DNA of 64,000 bases from Saccharibacillus sacchari DSM 19268 (GCF_000585395.1 NZ_KK073875.1:4040600-4104599); one strand, 5' to 3'; shown: positions 1 through 8,919, numbered from the stretch's first letter. Notes: generated by a model from the letters alone, not told the origin. Program-made: numbers and translations.

Positions 1-622
1 GGATCGTTACGTCCGAACCTTCGCGAACAACATTTGCTTTGCCCAGTTCTACCGTGTATTCGCCTTCCGGCACTTCGGCACGGAATGCATGGTACAGGTT
101 CAAGTGCTCCATGAAGAAGACAGGGTCGTTATCGCGGATTGCAGAAATCAACAGGCCTTTTGCATCGTAAGGGTTCGAAGGAACGACCACTTTGATACCC
201 GGGCTTTGAACCAACAGGCCTTCAAGCGCGTCCGTGTGCAACTCGGCCGCTTTAACGCCGCCGCCGAAAGGCGTACGGAAAACGATTGGCGAGTTGTAAC
301 GGCCGCCCGAACGGTAACGCATGCGTGCCGCTTGAACGATCATTTGGTCAAGAGCTTCGAAGATGAAGCCAACGAATTGAATCTCGGCGATTGGACGGAA
401 ACCTTGCACGCCCAGACCTACAGCCATACCGCCGATCGCGGATTCGGCCAGCGGAGTATCGAATACGCGCTCTTCGCCGAATTCTTTTTGCAGCCCTTCT
501 GTTACGCGGAATACGCCACCAACGTTACCTACGTCTTCACCGAAGATCAGAACGTTCGGATCACGCTTGAGTTCCACACGCATTGCGTCGCGGATTGCTT
601 CTTTCATATTCATTTGTGCCAT
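1..622 (-). CDS. pdhB: Pyruvate dehydrogenase E1 component, beta subunit (partial, C-terminus outside window)
   Basis: This is the beta half of the thiamine-dependent E1 enzyme, which decarboxylates pyruvate and passes the acetyl group to the lipoyl E2 subunit in the cytosol. The first 207 codons are present, beginning [18 protein letters not shown], followed by the typical FGEDVG and DTPLAES stretches and the FRTPFGGG region of transketolase-like beta subunits. The start at 620-622 is set by a GGAGGAAAT ribosome site just upstream. The gene follows pdhA by 122 bases with a hairpin in between and is probably cotranscribed with it; the rest of the pdh operon (E2, E3) would lie to the left of the window. 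The family assignment is secure. Confidence 0.95.
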   Translation of the reverse strand, partial: MAQMNMKEAIRDAMRVELKRDPNVLIFGEDVGNVGGVFRVTEGLQKEFGEERVFDTPLAESAIGGMAVGLGVQGFRPIAEIQFVGFIFEALDQMIVQAARMRYRSGGRYNSPIVFRTPFGGGVKAAELHTDALEGLLVQSPGIKVVVPSNPYDAKGLLISAIRDNDPVFFMEHLNLYHAFRAEVPEGEYTVELGKANVVREGSDVTI

Positions 623-699
623 TGCTACATTTCCTCCTTAACGTTACGTTCAATGGATACCGCTCTATATGCATGTAAAGCTTGTATGCGCAGGTAAAA

Positions 700-736
700 G
701 GTTCGGTTGAGTGCCGCCAGGGCACTCAGCCGGAAC
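700..736 (-). other. Intergenic hairpin between pdhA and pdhB
   Basis: A long inverted repeat pairs about 16 bases on each side of a four-base loop (arms GGTTC..GAGTGCC and GGCACTC..GAACC). On the minus strand it starts 8 bases after the pdhA stop and is followed only by a short TTTTA, so it is at most a weak terminator. It could set the ratio of alpha to beta transcripts or act as an RNA processing or stability element; the sequence does not decide which. Confidence 0.6.
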
Positions 737-744
737 CGATTCTT

Positions 745-1812
745 TTATTGGAAGTCCGCTTTTTGCTCTTCCAGATGTTTAGGTGTATGTTCGAACATGG
801 AATCGATCAGGCCGGAAACAGTCATTTTCTCTGTTTTCTCTGCCTTTTTGATTTGCTCGGCTACGGTTTCTTTGGCTTCTGCTCTTACGCGTTCGGTGTC
901 TTCCGCAGTCCAAAGTCCTTTTTTCTCCAGGTATTTCGCAAGGCGAGTGATTGGATCTTTCTCGCTCCATTGTCCTTCTTCTTCCTTCGTACGGTACTTG
1001 GAAGTATCGTCGGAAAGGGAGTGCGGCTTAACGCGGTAAGTTACGGCTTCGATCAGTGTCGCGCCTTCGCCGTTACGTCCGCGTTCAGCAGCGTCTTGTA
1101 CCGCTTTGATGACGGCAAATACGTCCATGCCGTCGATTTTAACGCCTTTGATGCCTGCTGCAACCGCTTTGTGAGCGATCGACAGCGCAGCCGTTTGCTT
1201 CGCGAACGGAGTCGTGATCGCATAACCGTTGTTTTGCACGAAGAAGATTACAGGAAGTTTGTATACGCCTGCGTAGTTCAGGCCTTCGTAGAAGTCGCCT
1301 TCCGACGAACCGCCGTCACCCGTATAAGTGATCGCGACTTGTTTTTGCTTTTTCAGTTTGAAGCCCATGGCAATCCCCATCGCGTGCAGAATTTGCGCAC
1401 CGATGATGATTTGCGGCATCAGAACGTTAACGCCTTCCGGAATTTGTCCGCCGTGCTGGTGACCGCGGGAATACAGGAAAGCTTGGTACAACGGAAGACC
1501 GTGCCATACGAGTTGCGGAATGTCGCGATAACCCGGGCAAACGAAGTCTTCTTTTTGCAGAGCGAACTCGCTGCCTACCATTGTTGCTTCTTGACCGGAA
1601 ACCGGTGCATAGAATCCGAGACGTCCTTGACGGCCCAAGTTGATTGCTCTTTCATCCCAAGTACGGGTAAAGACCATGCGACGCATAACTTCTTTCAGTT
1701 GGTCGTCAGTCAATTCTGGCATCAATGCTTCGTTAACAATTTCGCCATCCGGCGAAAGAACGGAAAGAGCTTCAACGTCTTCCGTATACACTTCATAAGG
1801 AACCTTGCTCAT
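745..1812 (-). CDS. pdhA: Pyruvate dehydrogenase E1 component, alpha subunit
   Basis: This is the alpha half of the pyruvate dehydrogenase E1 heterotetramer, which binds thiamine diphosphate and magnesium. The 355-residue protein has the usual family length. The cofactor motif begins with GDG at residues 165-167 and closes with NN at 194-195, and the phosphorylation-loop-like stretch YRVKPHSLSDD is also present. It is the first gene of the pdh operon: a well-formed sigma-A promoter lies about 55 bases upstream of the ATG, and pdhB follows. Nothing in it appears broken. Confidence 0.97.
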   Translation of the reverse strand: MSKVPYEVYTEDVEALSVLSPDGEIVNEALMPELTDDQLKEVMRRMVFTRTWDERAINLGRQGRLGFYAPVSGQEATMVGSEFALQKEDFVCPGYRDIPQLVWHGLPLYQAFLYSRGHQHGGQIPEGVNVLMPQIIIGAQILHAMGIAMGFKLKKQKQVAITYTGDGGSSEGDFYEGLNYAGVYKLPVIFFVQNNGYAITTPFAKQTAALSIAHKAVAAGIKGVKIDGMDVFAVIKAVQDAAERGRNGEGATLIEAVTYRVKPHSLSDDTSKYRTKEEEGQWSEKDPITRLAKYLEKKGLWTAEDTERVRAEAKETVAEQIKKAEKTEKMTVSGLIDSMFEHTPKHLEEQKADFQ

Positions 1813-1865
1813 TATTTTTCACCCCAATAAAAAATTTGAATATCATGTCCCTCTGTTATATCATT

Positions 1866-1894
1866 ATTATACACCTGTTGCATAGCCGAGTCAA
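1866..1894 (-). promoter_or_regulatory. Sigma-A promoter of pdhAB
   Basis: On the minus strand, TTGACT and TATAAT are separated by exactly 17 bases. The -10 box lies 54 bases upstream of the pdhA ATG. Five of six -35 bases and all -10 bases match the vegetative consensus, so high expression is expected. Confidence 0.85.
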
Positions 1895-2088
1895 AGAAAT
1901 TAAGCATATTTGTTCATTAATTTCTTGTATTGTATATATAACAGGAAGCGTATATTAGTATAACAAAAAGGAATTTCCGAACGTTCTACGTCTTTTCGTC
2001 CGCACATTTCCAATCTTACCGCATTCTCGCCTGCCCTGTAAAGCGCATGCAAAACCAGCGGTCAAACTTGTAAAAGGAGAGAGTTTCC

Positions 2089-2814
2089 ATGACAGATTCC
2101 CGCTACCTTAAACGCACCATTGTGAAGGAAGTCATTGCGAGCAGCTTTTTAAATGAAGAAAGAACACTTCGAATTTACCTCCCCCCCGGTTATAACGAGG
2201 TGCTCAGCTATCCTGTTGTCTACTGCCAGGACGGTGAAGAATTTTTCAATTTCGGTCGAATCGCCACCTATGCCAACCAGCTTATTCTCGATGAGGGAGT
2301 CGAACCTTTCATTATAGTAGGCATTGAAGTGGACGTTAAAAAGAGAACTGCTGAATATGCTCCGTTCGGAGATCGCCACGAAGCCTATGTGCGCTGTATT
2401 ATGGAAGAGATTATTCCGTTCGTCGAGCAAAAGTACCGCGCGCGCGAAGACGATCGCATTTTAGCCGGAGATTCATTGGGCGGTTCGATGTCTCTCCATC
2501 TGTCCCTGTTATACCCGGGCGAATTCCCTCGAATTATCAGCCTCTCGGGTGCCTACTACGGAGAGTCCCAGGAAATCATTGCGCGAGAGTCTGACTTGAG
2601 CTGGCTCGACGCGTACATGATCGTAGGGCTGCAGGAGGATGAATACGAGACGGATCACGGAACATTCGACTTCGTTGACCTCAACCGCCGAACCCGCGAT
2701 CTGCTGCAAGACCGCGGCGCAACCGTACGCTACGCGGAAAAGGAAGGCAAACATCTCTGGGGATTTTGGCAGAAAGAACTTCCGGACGCACTCATGTATT
2801 TTTTAACCCATTGA
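2089..2814 (+). CDS. Esterase D / Fes-like alpha/beta-hydrolase
   Basis: This predicted cytosolic serine hydrolase belongs to the putative esterase (esterase D/IroE-like) family. The nucleophile elbow GDSLGG puts the catalytic serine at residue 129, and a late GKHLWGFW stretch supplies the likely histidine at 222; the acidic residue is probably within VGLQEDEYE (residues 179-187). The start YLPPGYNEVLSYPVVYCQDG resembles the conserved entry strands of this family. There is no signal peptide. An AAAGGAGAG ribosome site lies 9 bases before the ATG. Substrate unknown; relatives act on small esters or siderophore esters. It stands alone between pdhA and thiN. Confidence 0.8.
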   Translation: MTDSRYLKRTIVKEVIASSFLNEERTLRIYLPPGYNEVLSYPVVYCQDGEEFFNFGRIATYANQLILDEGVEPFIIVGIEVDVKKRTAEYAPFGDRHEAYVRCIMEEIIPFVEQKYRAREDDRILAGDSLGGSMSLHLSLLYPGEFPRIISLSGAYYGESQEIIARESDLSWLDAYMIVGLQEDEYETDHGTFDFVDLNRRTRDLLQDRGATVRYAEKEGKHLWGFWQKELPDALMYFLTH

Positions 2815-2906
2815 AGGAATCGCAACGCTTAATTTTTTGTCAATCTTGCAAACTTGGTCGCTAAACGCGCAGCATCAACGCAACTCTGCCGCTTCACTCG
2901 ATGTCT

Positions 2907-2934
2907 TTGCGTACATGCGCCGGTTCGGTATACT
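2907..2934 (+). promoter_or_regulatory. Candidate sigma-A promoter of thiN
   Basis: TTGCGT and TATACT are separated by 16 bases, about 90 bases upstream of the thiN start. The -35 is only fair and the spacer is one base short, so this is a tentative call. No TPP riboswitch was recognised in the leader. Confidence 0.35.
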
Positions 2935-3025
2935 GAAGAGTAGCAATACCGTGGTTGCGCTTAGACTTTATTGAGCCTGCACAAACGGAGCGCCTCATCC
3001 TTTATTTATGAAAAGAGGGTTTGTA

Positions 3026-3667
3026 TTGACTGCCAAACGAGTTATCATCGTCTCAGGTGGATCATGGACCGACGATTACCTGGAATATATCAGCGCTGGC
3101 GATCTGCTTATCGGAGCGGATCGCGGCGCCTTGCTATTGATCGAACACGGGTTGACGCCAGATATTGCCGTAGGCGACTTTGATTCGGTATCCCCGGCAG
3201 ATGCCGAACGAATTCGTTCAGTCAGTATCAAAACCGATTCCTGCGATCCGGTCGACAAAAATTATACGGACACCGAGCTTGCCTTTGAATTGGCTTTGAA
3301 CCAGCGTCCTTCAGAAATCATCATGTTGGGCGTAACAGGCGGACGGATGGATCATACTCTAGCTAATGTCCAATTGTTGATTCGCGCACTGCACCATCAA
3401 GTCGTCTGCACGATTCGCGATGCCAACAATTACATTCAACTGACAAGCAGCCAACTCACCGTAGAAAATCATGGGTTCACATACATATCCCTGATTCCGG
3501 CTACGATGGAGGTCAGCGGCGTAACGCTTCAAGGCTTCGAGTATCCGTTAACCAATGCCACGCTTAGACAAGGACAATCGCTGGCGGTCAGTAATAAGCT
3601 TGCCGGCCCGACAGGCACAGTATCGATCGACAGCGGATTGTTATTCGTCATTCAAAGTCGGGATTAA
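3026..3667 (+). CDS. thiN: Thiamine pyrophosphokinase
   Basis: The enzyme transfers pyrophosphate from ATP to thiamine, making thiamine diphosphate directly, the cofactor of the pyruvate dehydrogenase encoded nearby. Family hallmarks are visible: GADRGA near residue 29, VGDFDS, the KNYTDTELA region, and GVTGGRMDHTLAN in the middle, then the C-terminal thiamine-binding domain with FEYPL. I chose the TTG at 3026 because AGAGGG lies 6 bases before it; the in-frame ATG at 3008 has no ribosome site and overlaps that element. This gives 213 residues, the usual length. A strong terminator follows. Confidence 0.93.
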   Translation: MTAKRVIIVSGGSWTDDYLEYISAGDLLIGADRGALLLIEHGLTPDIAVGDFDSVSPADAERIRSVSIKTDSCDPVDKNYTDTELAFELALNQRPSEIIMLGVTGGRMDHTLANVQLLIRALHHQVVCTIRDANNYIQLTSSQLTVENHGFTYISLIPATMEVSGVTLQGFEYPLTNATLRQGQSLAVSNKLAGPTGTVSIDSGLLFVIQSRD

Positions 3668-3701
3668 AAGCACGATACGAATCAATCGTAAGAGCAAATC
3701 A

Positions 3702-3750
3702 AAAAGCACCAGGCCTTTCCCGAACATGGGTGCAGGACTGGTGCTTTTTT
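3702..3750 (+). terminator. Intrinsic terminator after thiN
   Basis: The arms AAAAGCACCAG and CTGGTGCTTTTTT enclose a loop of about 25 bases and are followed by a run of six T on the plus strand, 35 bases after the thiN stop. The A-rich left flank may let it work in both directions. Confidence 0.85.
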
Positions 3751-3913
3751 CACTTCCGGAAGGCTTCGGATGTTTCGTTTGTTTGGAAAAAGAATACGTA
3801 GACCTTGGCTACTCATTCGTTATATAGTCTAGTTGCAGGCATATTTTGACGCATCTTAAAGCAAGGCAGCCCTATTCCCAATCACTTATTTTGTTCAGAG
3901 AAAGGCGGATTTT

Positions 3914-4234
3914 ATGGACATCGGAAGCAAACTGCGCTATTTGCGCAAAGCGCGTCATTTATCTTCGGTGGAGCTTGCTCAACGGGCCAACGTCTCCCAA
4001 TCCTCAATCAGCGACATTGAATGCAATCGGCGCTCGCCGAGGCTCAATACACTGAGCAGCCTCAGCCGCGCACTGGGTCTCCCCCTTTCCGAGCTGCTGC
4101 CCGTCGACGACCTGCTGGAACATCCGTTGAAAGAAGAAGAACGCGAAATCCTCGATTTGTTCGGCCGAATGAACGAATCCCAGCAAAAGAATCTATTGGA
4201 GCTTCTGAGAAGCTTTTCCTCACAAAAAAACTAA
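3914..4234 (+). CDS. Small XRE-family helix-turn-helix regulator
   Basis: The 106-residue protein is a small DNA-binding regulator. An N-terminal helix-turn-helix domain (about residues 5-60) contains LRKARHLSSVELAQRANVSQ and the SSISDIE recognition helix, followed by a short acidic helical tail that probably mediates dimerisation. Size and build recall SinR/Xre-type repressors; its target is not known. AAAGGCGG precedes the ATG. It converges on the last gene of the Tad-like operon with only 30 bases between the two stops and no clear terminator, so transcripts of that operon may run antisense through it. Confidence 0.85.
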   Translation: MDIGSKLRYLRKARHLSSVELAQRANVSQSSISDIECNRRSPRLNTLSSLSRALGLPLSELLPVDDLLEHPLKEEEREILDLFGRMNESQQKNLLELLRSFSSQKN

Positions 4235-4264
4235 CATCACTTACCAATCAGTCATGATCACTAC

Positions 4265-5239
4265 TTACTTCCGGACCGGGAAATAGCCGGATCTGGCCGC
4301 GTCTTTCTCGTTCTCGAATCGCTCTTCGACTTTCGCGGGCAGCTGCGCAGGATCGCGCGAGTAGTATCTGATTCCGGTAGACGGATCAACAGATCCATAG
4401 ATTACTTTTTTCTTCTTCAGCATGCCGCCGCCGAAGGAATAGTTATTGTACTGCTGGTCGCCCACAGGGATCCCTTGAATGAACGCGACGATTCCGATAT
4501 CATCGATCCCGTTATCCCACTCTTCCTGCGAAATTTGCGGCAATGTGAACAGATAATCGATTCCGTAGCGCGTCGCATATTGATTATGTCTATTGATCGT
4601 ATACGCAAGGTCGTTTTGAATCGCATGGATGATAGTTTGCCTGCGGGCGGTCTCGAACGTCGCGCCGTCTCTCAGCAAAGGAATTTGCGTAGAATCAACA
4701 ACTTCCGTGCGCTGCCCTTGAATCCAACGCGAGGAACTACGATCATACGTTTTCACAAATCCATCCAGGGAAAATTGTACGATATTCCCTTGCTTATCCG
4801 CATACGAGTATGGTTTCTTCGGCGACCATACCAGTCTCATCTGTGCCTGACCGCTGTCATCCACGAATTGTTCGGTTGCATAGATGTAGTAGCCGTCATA
4901 ATCGATCACTGCGACTGCCGGGATATAACCCGCAAGCGCTCCGATCGCGACCGCGTCGCCGTCCACATTAAAGTTCAAAGCCAGCGTTCGATAGAAAGCT
5001 TCTACGGCACGCTCTTTGTTGGCCCGAAAAAACTTTTTCGATCCGTACCCGGGTTCGTACCGCTGATCGACCGTTTCGTTCAACATGTACGCCGCATCCT
5101 GAATCGCCGTCTTGGTGACCGCATTATAACGATCGGTCAGCTGCATGACTTTATCCAGATCATCCAGGCGCATTGACGCAATTTGAAAAAAAGGCGAAAA
5201 GATCAGAACGAAAATAATCGCGAAACTAGTAATCTTCAT
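4265..5239 (-). CDS. Membrane-anchored protein of the Tad-like operon (unrecognised, 324 aa)
   Basis: I do not recognise a named family. The protein begins MKITSFAIIFVLIFSPFFQIAS, a single hydrophobic segment (residues 5-22) that could be a signal anchor, followed by about 300 polar residues expected outside the membrane. The rest is rich in Tyr, Asp and Gln and has no CxxC or lipobox. It is the last gene of the ten-gene operon and overlaps the preceding gene by 14 bases, implying translational coupling. By position it is a candidate minor pilin-like or surface subunit; that role is inferred only from context. Confidence 0.75.
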   Translation of the reverse strand: MKITSFAIIFVLIFSPFFQIASMRLDDLDKVMQLTDRYNAVTKTAIQDAAYMLNETVDQRYEPGYGSKKFFRANKERAVEAFYRTLALNFNVDGDAVAIGALAGYIPAVAVIDYDGYYIYATEQFVDDSGQAQMRLVWSPKKPYSYADKQGNIVQFSLDGFVKTYDRSSSRWIQGQRTEVVDSTQIPLLRDGATFETARRQTIIHAIQNDLAYTINRHNQYATRYGIDYLFTLPQISQEEWDNGIDDIGIVAFIQGIPVGDQQYNNYSFGGGMLKKKKVIYGSVDPSTGIRYYSRDPAQLPAKVEERFENEKDAARSGYFPVRK

Positions 5240-5777
5240 GCAAGACCATTCCTTCGTAGTTCATCAGAACCGTCGAATTTTCCGTGGTATTGTCGCTCAT
5301 TAAAAAATCCCAAAGCTGCGTAGCCGCCGTTCTATTTTTATTCGTCATCTGAATGCCGATGTAATCGCCGACCTGCATCGTGTAGCGCCTACCGGGATCA
5401 TTCGAAGGCAACGTGCTGTCGGGAAACAATACGGCAAGAATTTGTTGATTGTAAAATCCGGAATAGTAAGCGGTAAAGCTATGCTGAAAAGTAACCGAAT
5501 TTGCCGGATCGCCGTAATCAGGGCTGACTTGCTTATGCAGATGCTCCAGCTCCACTTCATACTGGTTACCTGTTGCCGCCAGTTGAGCATTAAACTCTTC
5601 GTACATTTTCGGCGTGATATACCCCTTCGTTCTTGCGCTATCGATAAAATGCATCGCTGCGCCCTGGACCACGATGTTTGCAATTTTATCTTGGCTTCTG
5701 GCTTGCTCATATAACGGGTACATGAACAAAAGCAAAACAGCCAAAAGAGCCGCGAATATGCCGGTTACATATTTCAT
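5226..5777 (-). CDS. Membrane-anchored protein of the Tad-like operon (unrecognised, 183 aa)
   Basis: No family is recognised. A single N-terminal hydrophobic stretch (residues 4-22, TGIFAALLAVLLLFMYPLY) precedes a polar ectodomain of about 160 residues, with the helix YEQARSQDKIANIVVQGAA directly after the membrane segment. That build, a hydrophobic helix running into an amphipathic helix, is pilin-like, but there is no prepilin peptidase motif. The gene starts 3 bases after the upstream stop and overlaps the downstream gene by 14 bases, so it is tightly coupled in the operon. Confidence 0.75.
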   Translation of the reverse strand: MKYVTGIFAALLAVLLLFMYPLYEQARSQDKIANIVVQGAAMHFIDSARTKGYITPKMYEEFNAQLAATGNQYEVELEHLHKQVSPDYGDPANSVTFQHSFTAYYSGFYNQQILAVLFPDSTLPSNDPGRRYTMQVGDYIGIQMTNKNRTAATQLWDFLMSDNTTENSTVLMNYEGMVLHEDY

Positions 5778-5780
5778 GTT

Positions 5781-6161
5781 TTATCCCCTAAATACGATTT
5801 TGATTAAATATCCCGCGCTGTCCCTCTCGTAAATTGCCCGGTATCTTTTGCTTAAATCAATCCTGCTCGGGTCAAAGTCTTCGTAATTTCCCGTCCGTAA
5901 ATAAAGCATTCCGTTCACCTCAATATCCAGATCGCTTTCTTGGATATTTCGAATGATGTTCACGATAGCAGCACCGCTATACGTTTCTTCTCCGGGAGCA
6001 GAGAGCTTGGCTTTAACCTTTCTGTCCTGATCCGTCTTCAACGCGTAGGCAAGCCGGGTTCCGTGTTCGATCGATTGAATGACGTTCACCGTATATGTAC
6101 ATGCCCCGATGAACAAGAAAAACACAGCTGCCAGTACCATAAAACTCCTCGCATTGCTCAT
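5781..6161 (-). CDS. Small membrane-anchored pilin-like protein (126 aa)
   Basis: The protein has an N-terminal hydrophobic segment (residues 6-24) followed by VNVIQSIEHGTRLAYALK, again a transmembrane helix leading into a helical stalk, then a small domain of about 80 residues with a GAAIVNIIRNIQ helix. The GAAIVNIIRNIQ region resembles the GSQVMNAVRQY stretch of the 154-residue protein encoded just upstream, which suggests that the two are diverged relatives. A GGAGGG ribosome site precedes the ATG. Function is inferred from operon context only. Confidence 0.75.
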   Translation of the reverse strand: MSNARSFMVLAAVFFLFIGACTYTVNVIQSIEHGTRLAYALKTDQDRKVKAKLSAPGEETYSGAAIVNIIRNIQESDLDIEVNGMLYLRTGNYEDFDPSRIDLSKRYRAIYERDSAGYLIKIVFRG

Positions 6162-6182
6162 CTATTCCCTCCAACCGGGCAG

Positions 6183-6209
6183 CAGCCTTCCGAACGGTCC
6201 GGAAGGCTG
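6183..6209 (-). other. Perfect 10-bp hairpin between two pilin-like genes
   Basis: CAGCCTTCCG and CGGAAGGCTG flank a seven-base loop about 20 bases upstream of the 126-residue gene. No T run follows on the minus strand, so it is not a standard terminator. It lies next to the repeat at 6213-6321, and both sit behind the gene most likely to encode the abundant subunit, so a role in transcript processing or partial termination is plausible. Confidence 0.55.
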
Positions 6210-6212
6210 TGG

Positions 6213-6321
6213 GTACCTTTTCAACGACACAGGTAAGATTACGCCCGCCTGGAATTTGGATCTTAACCCGGTACGAAGTGCTAGGCGAACACAATCCTCT
6301 GATTAAAAGTTGACAAGGTAC
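6213..6321. repeat. Short repeat with terminal inverted repeats, copy 1
   Basis: The element is 109 bases long and is bounded by GTACCTTTTCAAC on the left and GTTGACAAGGTAC on the right. Its reverse complement aligns with the element at 39541-39644: about 32 of the first 37 bases agree, and the block GGCGGGC-TAA-CTTAC is shared near the other end, while the middle differs. It carries no open reading frame with a convincing start. It sits 14 bases downstream of the 154-residue gene, inside the Tad-like operon. The layout resembles a MITE or a small structured RNA element. Confidence 0.7.
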
Positions 6322-6335
6322 CCGTTCCCTTTGTT

Positions 6336-6800
6336 TTATTTAGCTTGAACGAACACGATACCGCGAACCATGTTGTTATCATCGCGAACGACCGAAGACT
6401 TGAATTTACCCGACGGATTGATGAAATTGTTGTCGGCTTCATCCAATGCGGGAGACAAAACGGTATTGTTTTTTTCGCCTGTAATGATGCCTGTCGTCTG
6501 ATTGAACTGGCTGCCGTAATAAGTCGAACCGCCTTTACCCGTCTGAACGTATACGCCGAATTGCTTTTCATTGTTATACTGACGGACCGCGTTCATAACT
6601 TGGCTGCCGGACAACGTCGTGTTCTCATAGATATTGAAGCGCGTCTGCGACAACTGCGTCTGAATGGTAGAAAATTGAGTTTGGCCTTCTTTTGCAGCGT
6701 CTTGCGAAGAAATGAAAATGACGACCACCGTTGTGATCAGCGCGAGCGTCAGAAAAATTCCTGCTGCCAATTTCAAACCCGAAGTTGCATTGCTTCCCAT
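6336..6800 (-). CDS. Pilin-like membrane-anchored protein, probable main subunit of the Tad-like system (154 aa)
   Basis: The protein has a short polar start, MGSNATSGLK, a hydrophobic segment (residues 11-31) and then a long amphipathic, Gln/Ser/Thr-rich helix (about 32-58) before a small C-terminal domain with several Gly, Tyr and Asn residues. This is the build of a pilin or pseudopilin, but the GxxxxEY motif of Flp prepilins is absent. An AAAGGGGA ribosome site precedes the ATG. It lies between the TadB/C-like gene and the three other small membrane proteins. Calling it the main subunit is my inference from position and from the hairpin and repeat that follow it. Confidence 0.7.
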   Translation of the reverse strand: MGSNATSGLKLAAGIFLTLALITTVVVIFISSQDAAKEGQTQFSTIQTQLSQTRFNIYENTTLSGSQVMNAVRQYNNEKQFGVYVQTGKGGSTYYGSQFNQTTGIITGEKNNTVLSPALDEADNNFINPSGKFKSSVVRDDNNMVRGIVFVQAK

Positions 6801-6840
6801 AATAAATAGTCCCCTTTAAAATGAATTTTGGTTGATTGTT

Positions 6841-8919
6841 TTAAATTTGGCCCAGTTGCGTAATCAGATCCTTCATTTGCATAAACGATACGTACAGGAA
6901 CGGAACGATGATGTAAGCGCCAAGCATGAACATGACAGGCGCAAATCCGATATCCCTGCCCCAGTTTGCTTTGCTTTCAATCAGACGATCCATCGTTTCT
7001 TTTTTCTGTTCCCGGTAATACTCTTGCTCCATTTCCAAATCGTCGAACGCTTCCTGAATCGAAATACGCTCCAGCGCGTTTTCCAAACGTTCGATCATCC
7101 GGACAAACGATGGAAAAGGGGCTTCAGTCTTCAACTGCCGCAATGCCGCCGCAGGCCCGCTATCGTAATCGAGCAAACAGCGCTGAAGCGCAGGTTTGAA
7201 AATGATTCCGAAACGTTCCATCCATTCCAAAATAATCTGCACGCTCATCCGGTCAAATTGACTCAGAATCGAGATTAACATCCGGAATTGATCGACTTCA
7301 TTCTGCATTTCCATTCCGCGAATCCGACGTTGAAATTGCATGATTCCCAGCGGAACAAAGTAAACGCCCATCCCCGCCGCAACGGCGATCAACACTTCCC
7401 ACCATTTCAAATACTCGCTGTTTGCCTGACTCAACTTTTCCACAATGCGCGCTGACATGTCATTTTGTTGAACCTCGCTTAGTGTTGACGTAGCCGATTC
7501 TCTCACCAGAACTCGTACCTTATCCTCCCAATCGGACTTTCCGGCATCAATGTCCTGCATGATCCGGTTATCGAGAGAAGTACGCTCCTCCGCTTCCCGG
7601 CGCTCTGCATCATCAACCCGCCCCAGCATTAATCCACCTTTGAGATAGGTCGGTGCATTCCAGATTCGTTCAACCTGACCGATATGCGCCGATACAAACA
7701 TACCCGAGACAAAAAGGACGGCACACAGCGACAGCAGCAGACGTCTTACCGTCAACCATTCAATCATGAGCGGCGAATTGGATTCTTTAATCAACCGCGA
7801 TAGACTGTAATGCGCCTTCGTATGTTTCTGAGGCACGAATCGGTCAACGACGAAACGAATCGGCCGATACTCATATAGTTTCTTTTCCCAACGAATACCG
7901 CCCGATTTCGGCGTATAACGCGACTCTTCCGTTTCTGCGAGCTTGCGAATCAGCACATATGCCGCAACAGCTACCGCGTACAACAGCAGCTTCGCCGCCA
8001 GGCCGATCCGCCCTTCGTAAAATTCGCCCATGACAGGAAAATATGTTTCAGCCCAACGCTGAAGCGGGAAAGACAGCAGAATCGGCGCTAATGCAATGAC
8101 CGTTAAGCTATTTAGCTGATAACTCAAACGGTTTCTTCGCAGCAGGTCGAAGTTGATATCCTGAACGAACTTGCTGATTGCATTCAGGTATAACGAACCT
8201 TTCGCCGTCGTTTTGTCGCCGTATTCCATAATCATGCGCGCGATCCCCGTAAATACTTTCAAGTAACGGTTGGGAGCGACTTCATAGTAGGCTGCCAAGC
8301 TGCGATCCGGATCTTTGGCTGTTAGTACGCCATGCATCCGTTCACCGTGCAGCTTCATGTCATGACTGGATAACTGCGCGGCTTCATAGATTGCTTCATC
8401 CGCCATGCGGGTTGCTTGAAATTGATGCCGATTATCCTCCAAAAAGTCGCGAAAATCCTTCAGCAAGCGATTCTCTACGCGATGAACGAATAGATCGATA
8501 AGCATCCCGTTCAAAACGAGACAGCCGATCATACCCAGTAGCACAACGGACACGCTTCGGCCGAATAGAGCAAGAGCCAAAATCAATCCGACGACAATCA
8601 GTAAAACGGAGTAGGTGATCTTCATCGTTTCCTTGCGAATAGTCAGTTCATCATATGGACTGATCACCGCAAGCCGTTGACGGATTCGACGCACTTGACC
8701 GCGAAAGATCGGGATTTGCGCGGAACGAACATAGGAACGTTGATAGAAGCGATTGAGCTTCGGGTTTTCCTTCTTCATCCCCGGCTGACGATTCATCCAA
8801 CTGGCGATCGTCTCTTCTTGAACCCCGCTTTTCTTACGCAGCTGTCGCAGAATGATCCAGAGCACAATCGGAACGACGTACAATGCGGAGGCCAGGATAA
8901 TAAGCAATTTCACACTCAT
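6841..8919 (-). CDS. TadB/TadC-like type II secretion F-domain membrane protein
   Basis: This is the inner membrane platform protein that in Tad/Flp systems couples the ATPase to subunit extrusion. At 692 residues it is about twice the length of a single TadB or TadC. Hydrophobic segments occur at about 3-24, 105-145 (two), 270-325 (two), 385-405, 505-525 and 660-680. Two cytoplasmic F-like regions are visible, one with FLEDNRHQFQATRMADEAIYEA and one with FRMLISILSQFDRMSVQIIL, which suggests a TadB-TadC fusion. It overlaps the ATPase gene by 4 bases. The C-terminal half is the clearer F-domain match; the N-terminal half is more diverged. Confidence 0.8.
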   Translation of the reverse strand: MSVKLLIILASALYVVPIVLWIILRQLRKKSGVQEETIASWMNRQPGMKKENPKLNRFYQRSYVRSAQIPIFRGQVRRIRQRLAVISPYDELTIRKETMKITYSVLLIVVGLILALALFGRSVSVVLLGMIGCLVLNGMLIDLFVHRVENRLLKDFRDFLEDNRHQFQATRMADEAIYEAAQLSSHDMKLHGERMHGVLTAKDPDRSLAAYYEVAPNRYLKVFTGIARMIMEYGDKTTAKGSLYLNAISKFVQDINFDLLRRNRLSYQLNSLTVIALAPILLSFPLQRWAETYFPVMGEFYEGRIGLAAKLLLYAVAVAAYVLIRKLAETEESRYTPKSGGIRWEKKLYEYRPIRFVVDRFVPQKHTKAHYSLSRLIKESNSPLMIEWLTVRRLLLSLCAVLFVSGMFVSAHIGQVERIWNAPTYLKGGLMLGRVDDAERREAEERTSLDNRIMQDIDAGKSDWEDKVRVLVRESATSTLSEVQQNDMSARIVEKLSQANSEYLKWWEVLIAVAAGMGVYFVPLGIMQFQRRIRGMEMQNEVDQFRMLISILSQFDRMSVQIILEWMERFGIIFKPALQRCLLDYDSGPAAALRQLKTEAPFPSFVRMIERLENALERISIQEAFDDLEMEQEYYREQKKETMDRLIESKANWGRDIGFAPVMFMLGAYIIVPFLYVSFMQMKDLITQLGQI

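Noticed and set aside
682-1830. Plus-strand open frame of 382 codons opposite pdhA
   Set aside because: A shadow of pdhA: antisense, no start signal, rich in Phe, Arg and Cys as expected from the reverse frame.
6013-6294. Minus-strand frame between the pilin-like genes starting at a TTG
   Set aside because: It runs through repeat copy 1 and the hairpin, then into another gene in a different frame; the AGAGGA before the TTG is too close to serve as a ribosome site.
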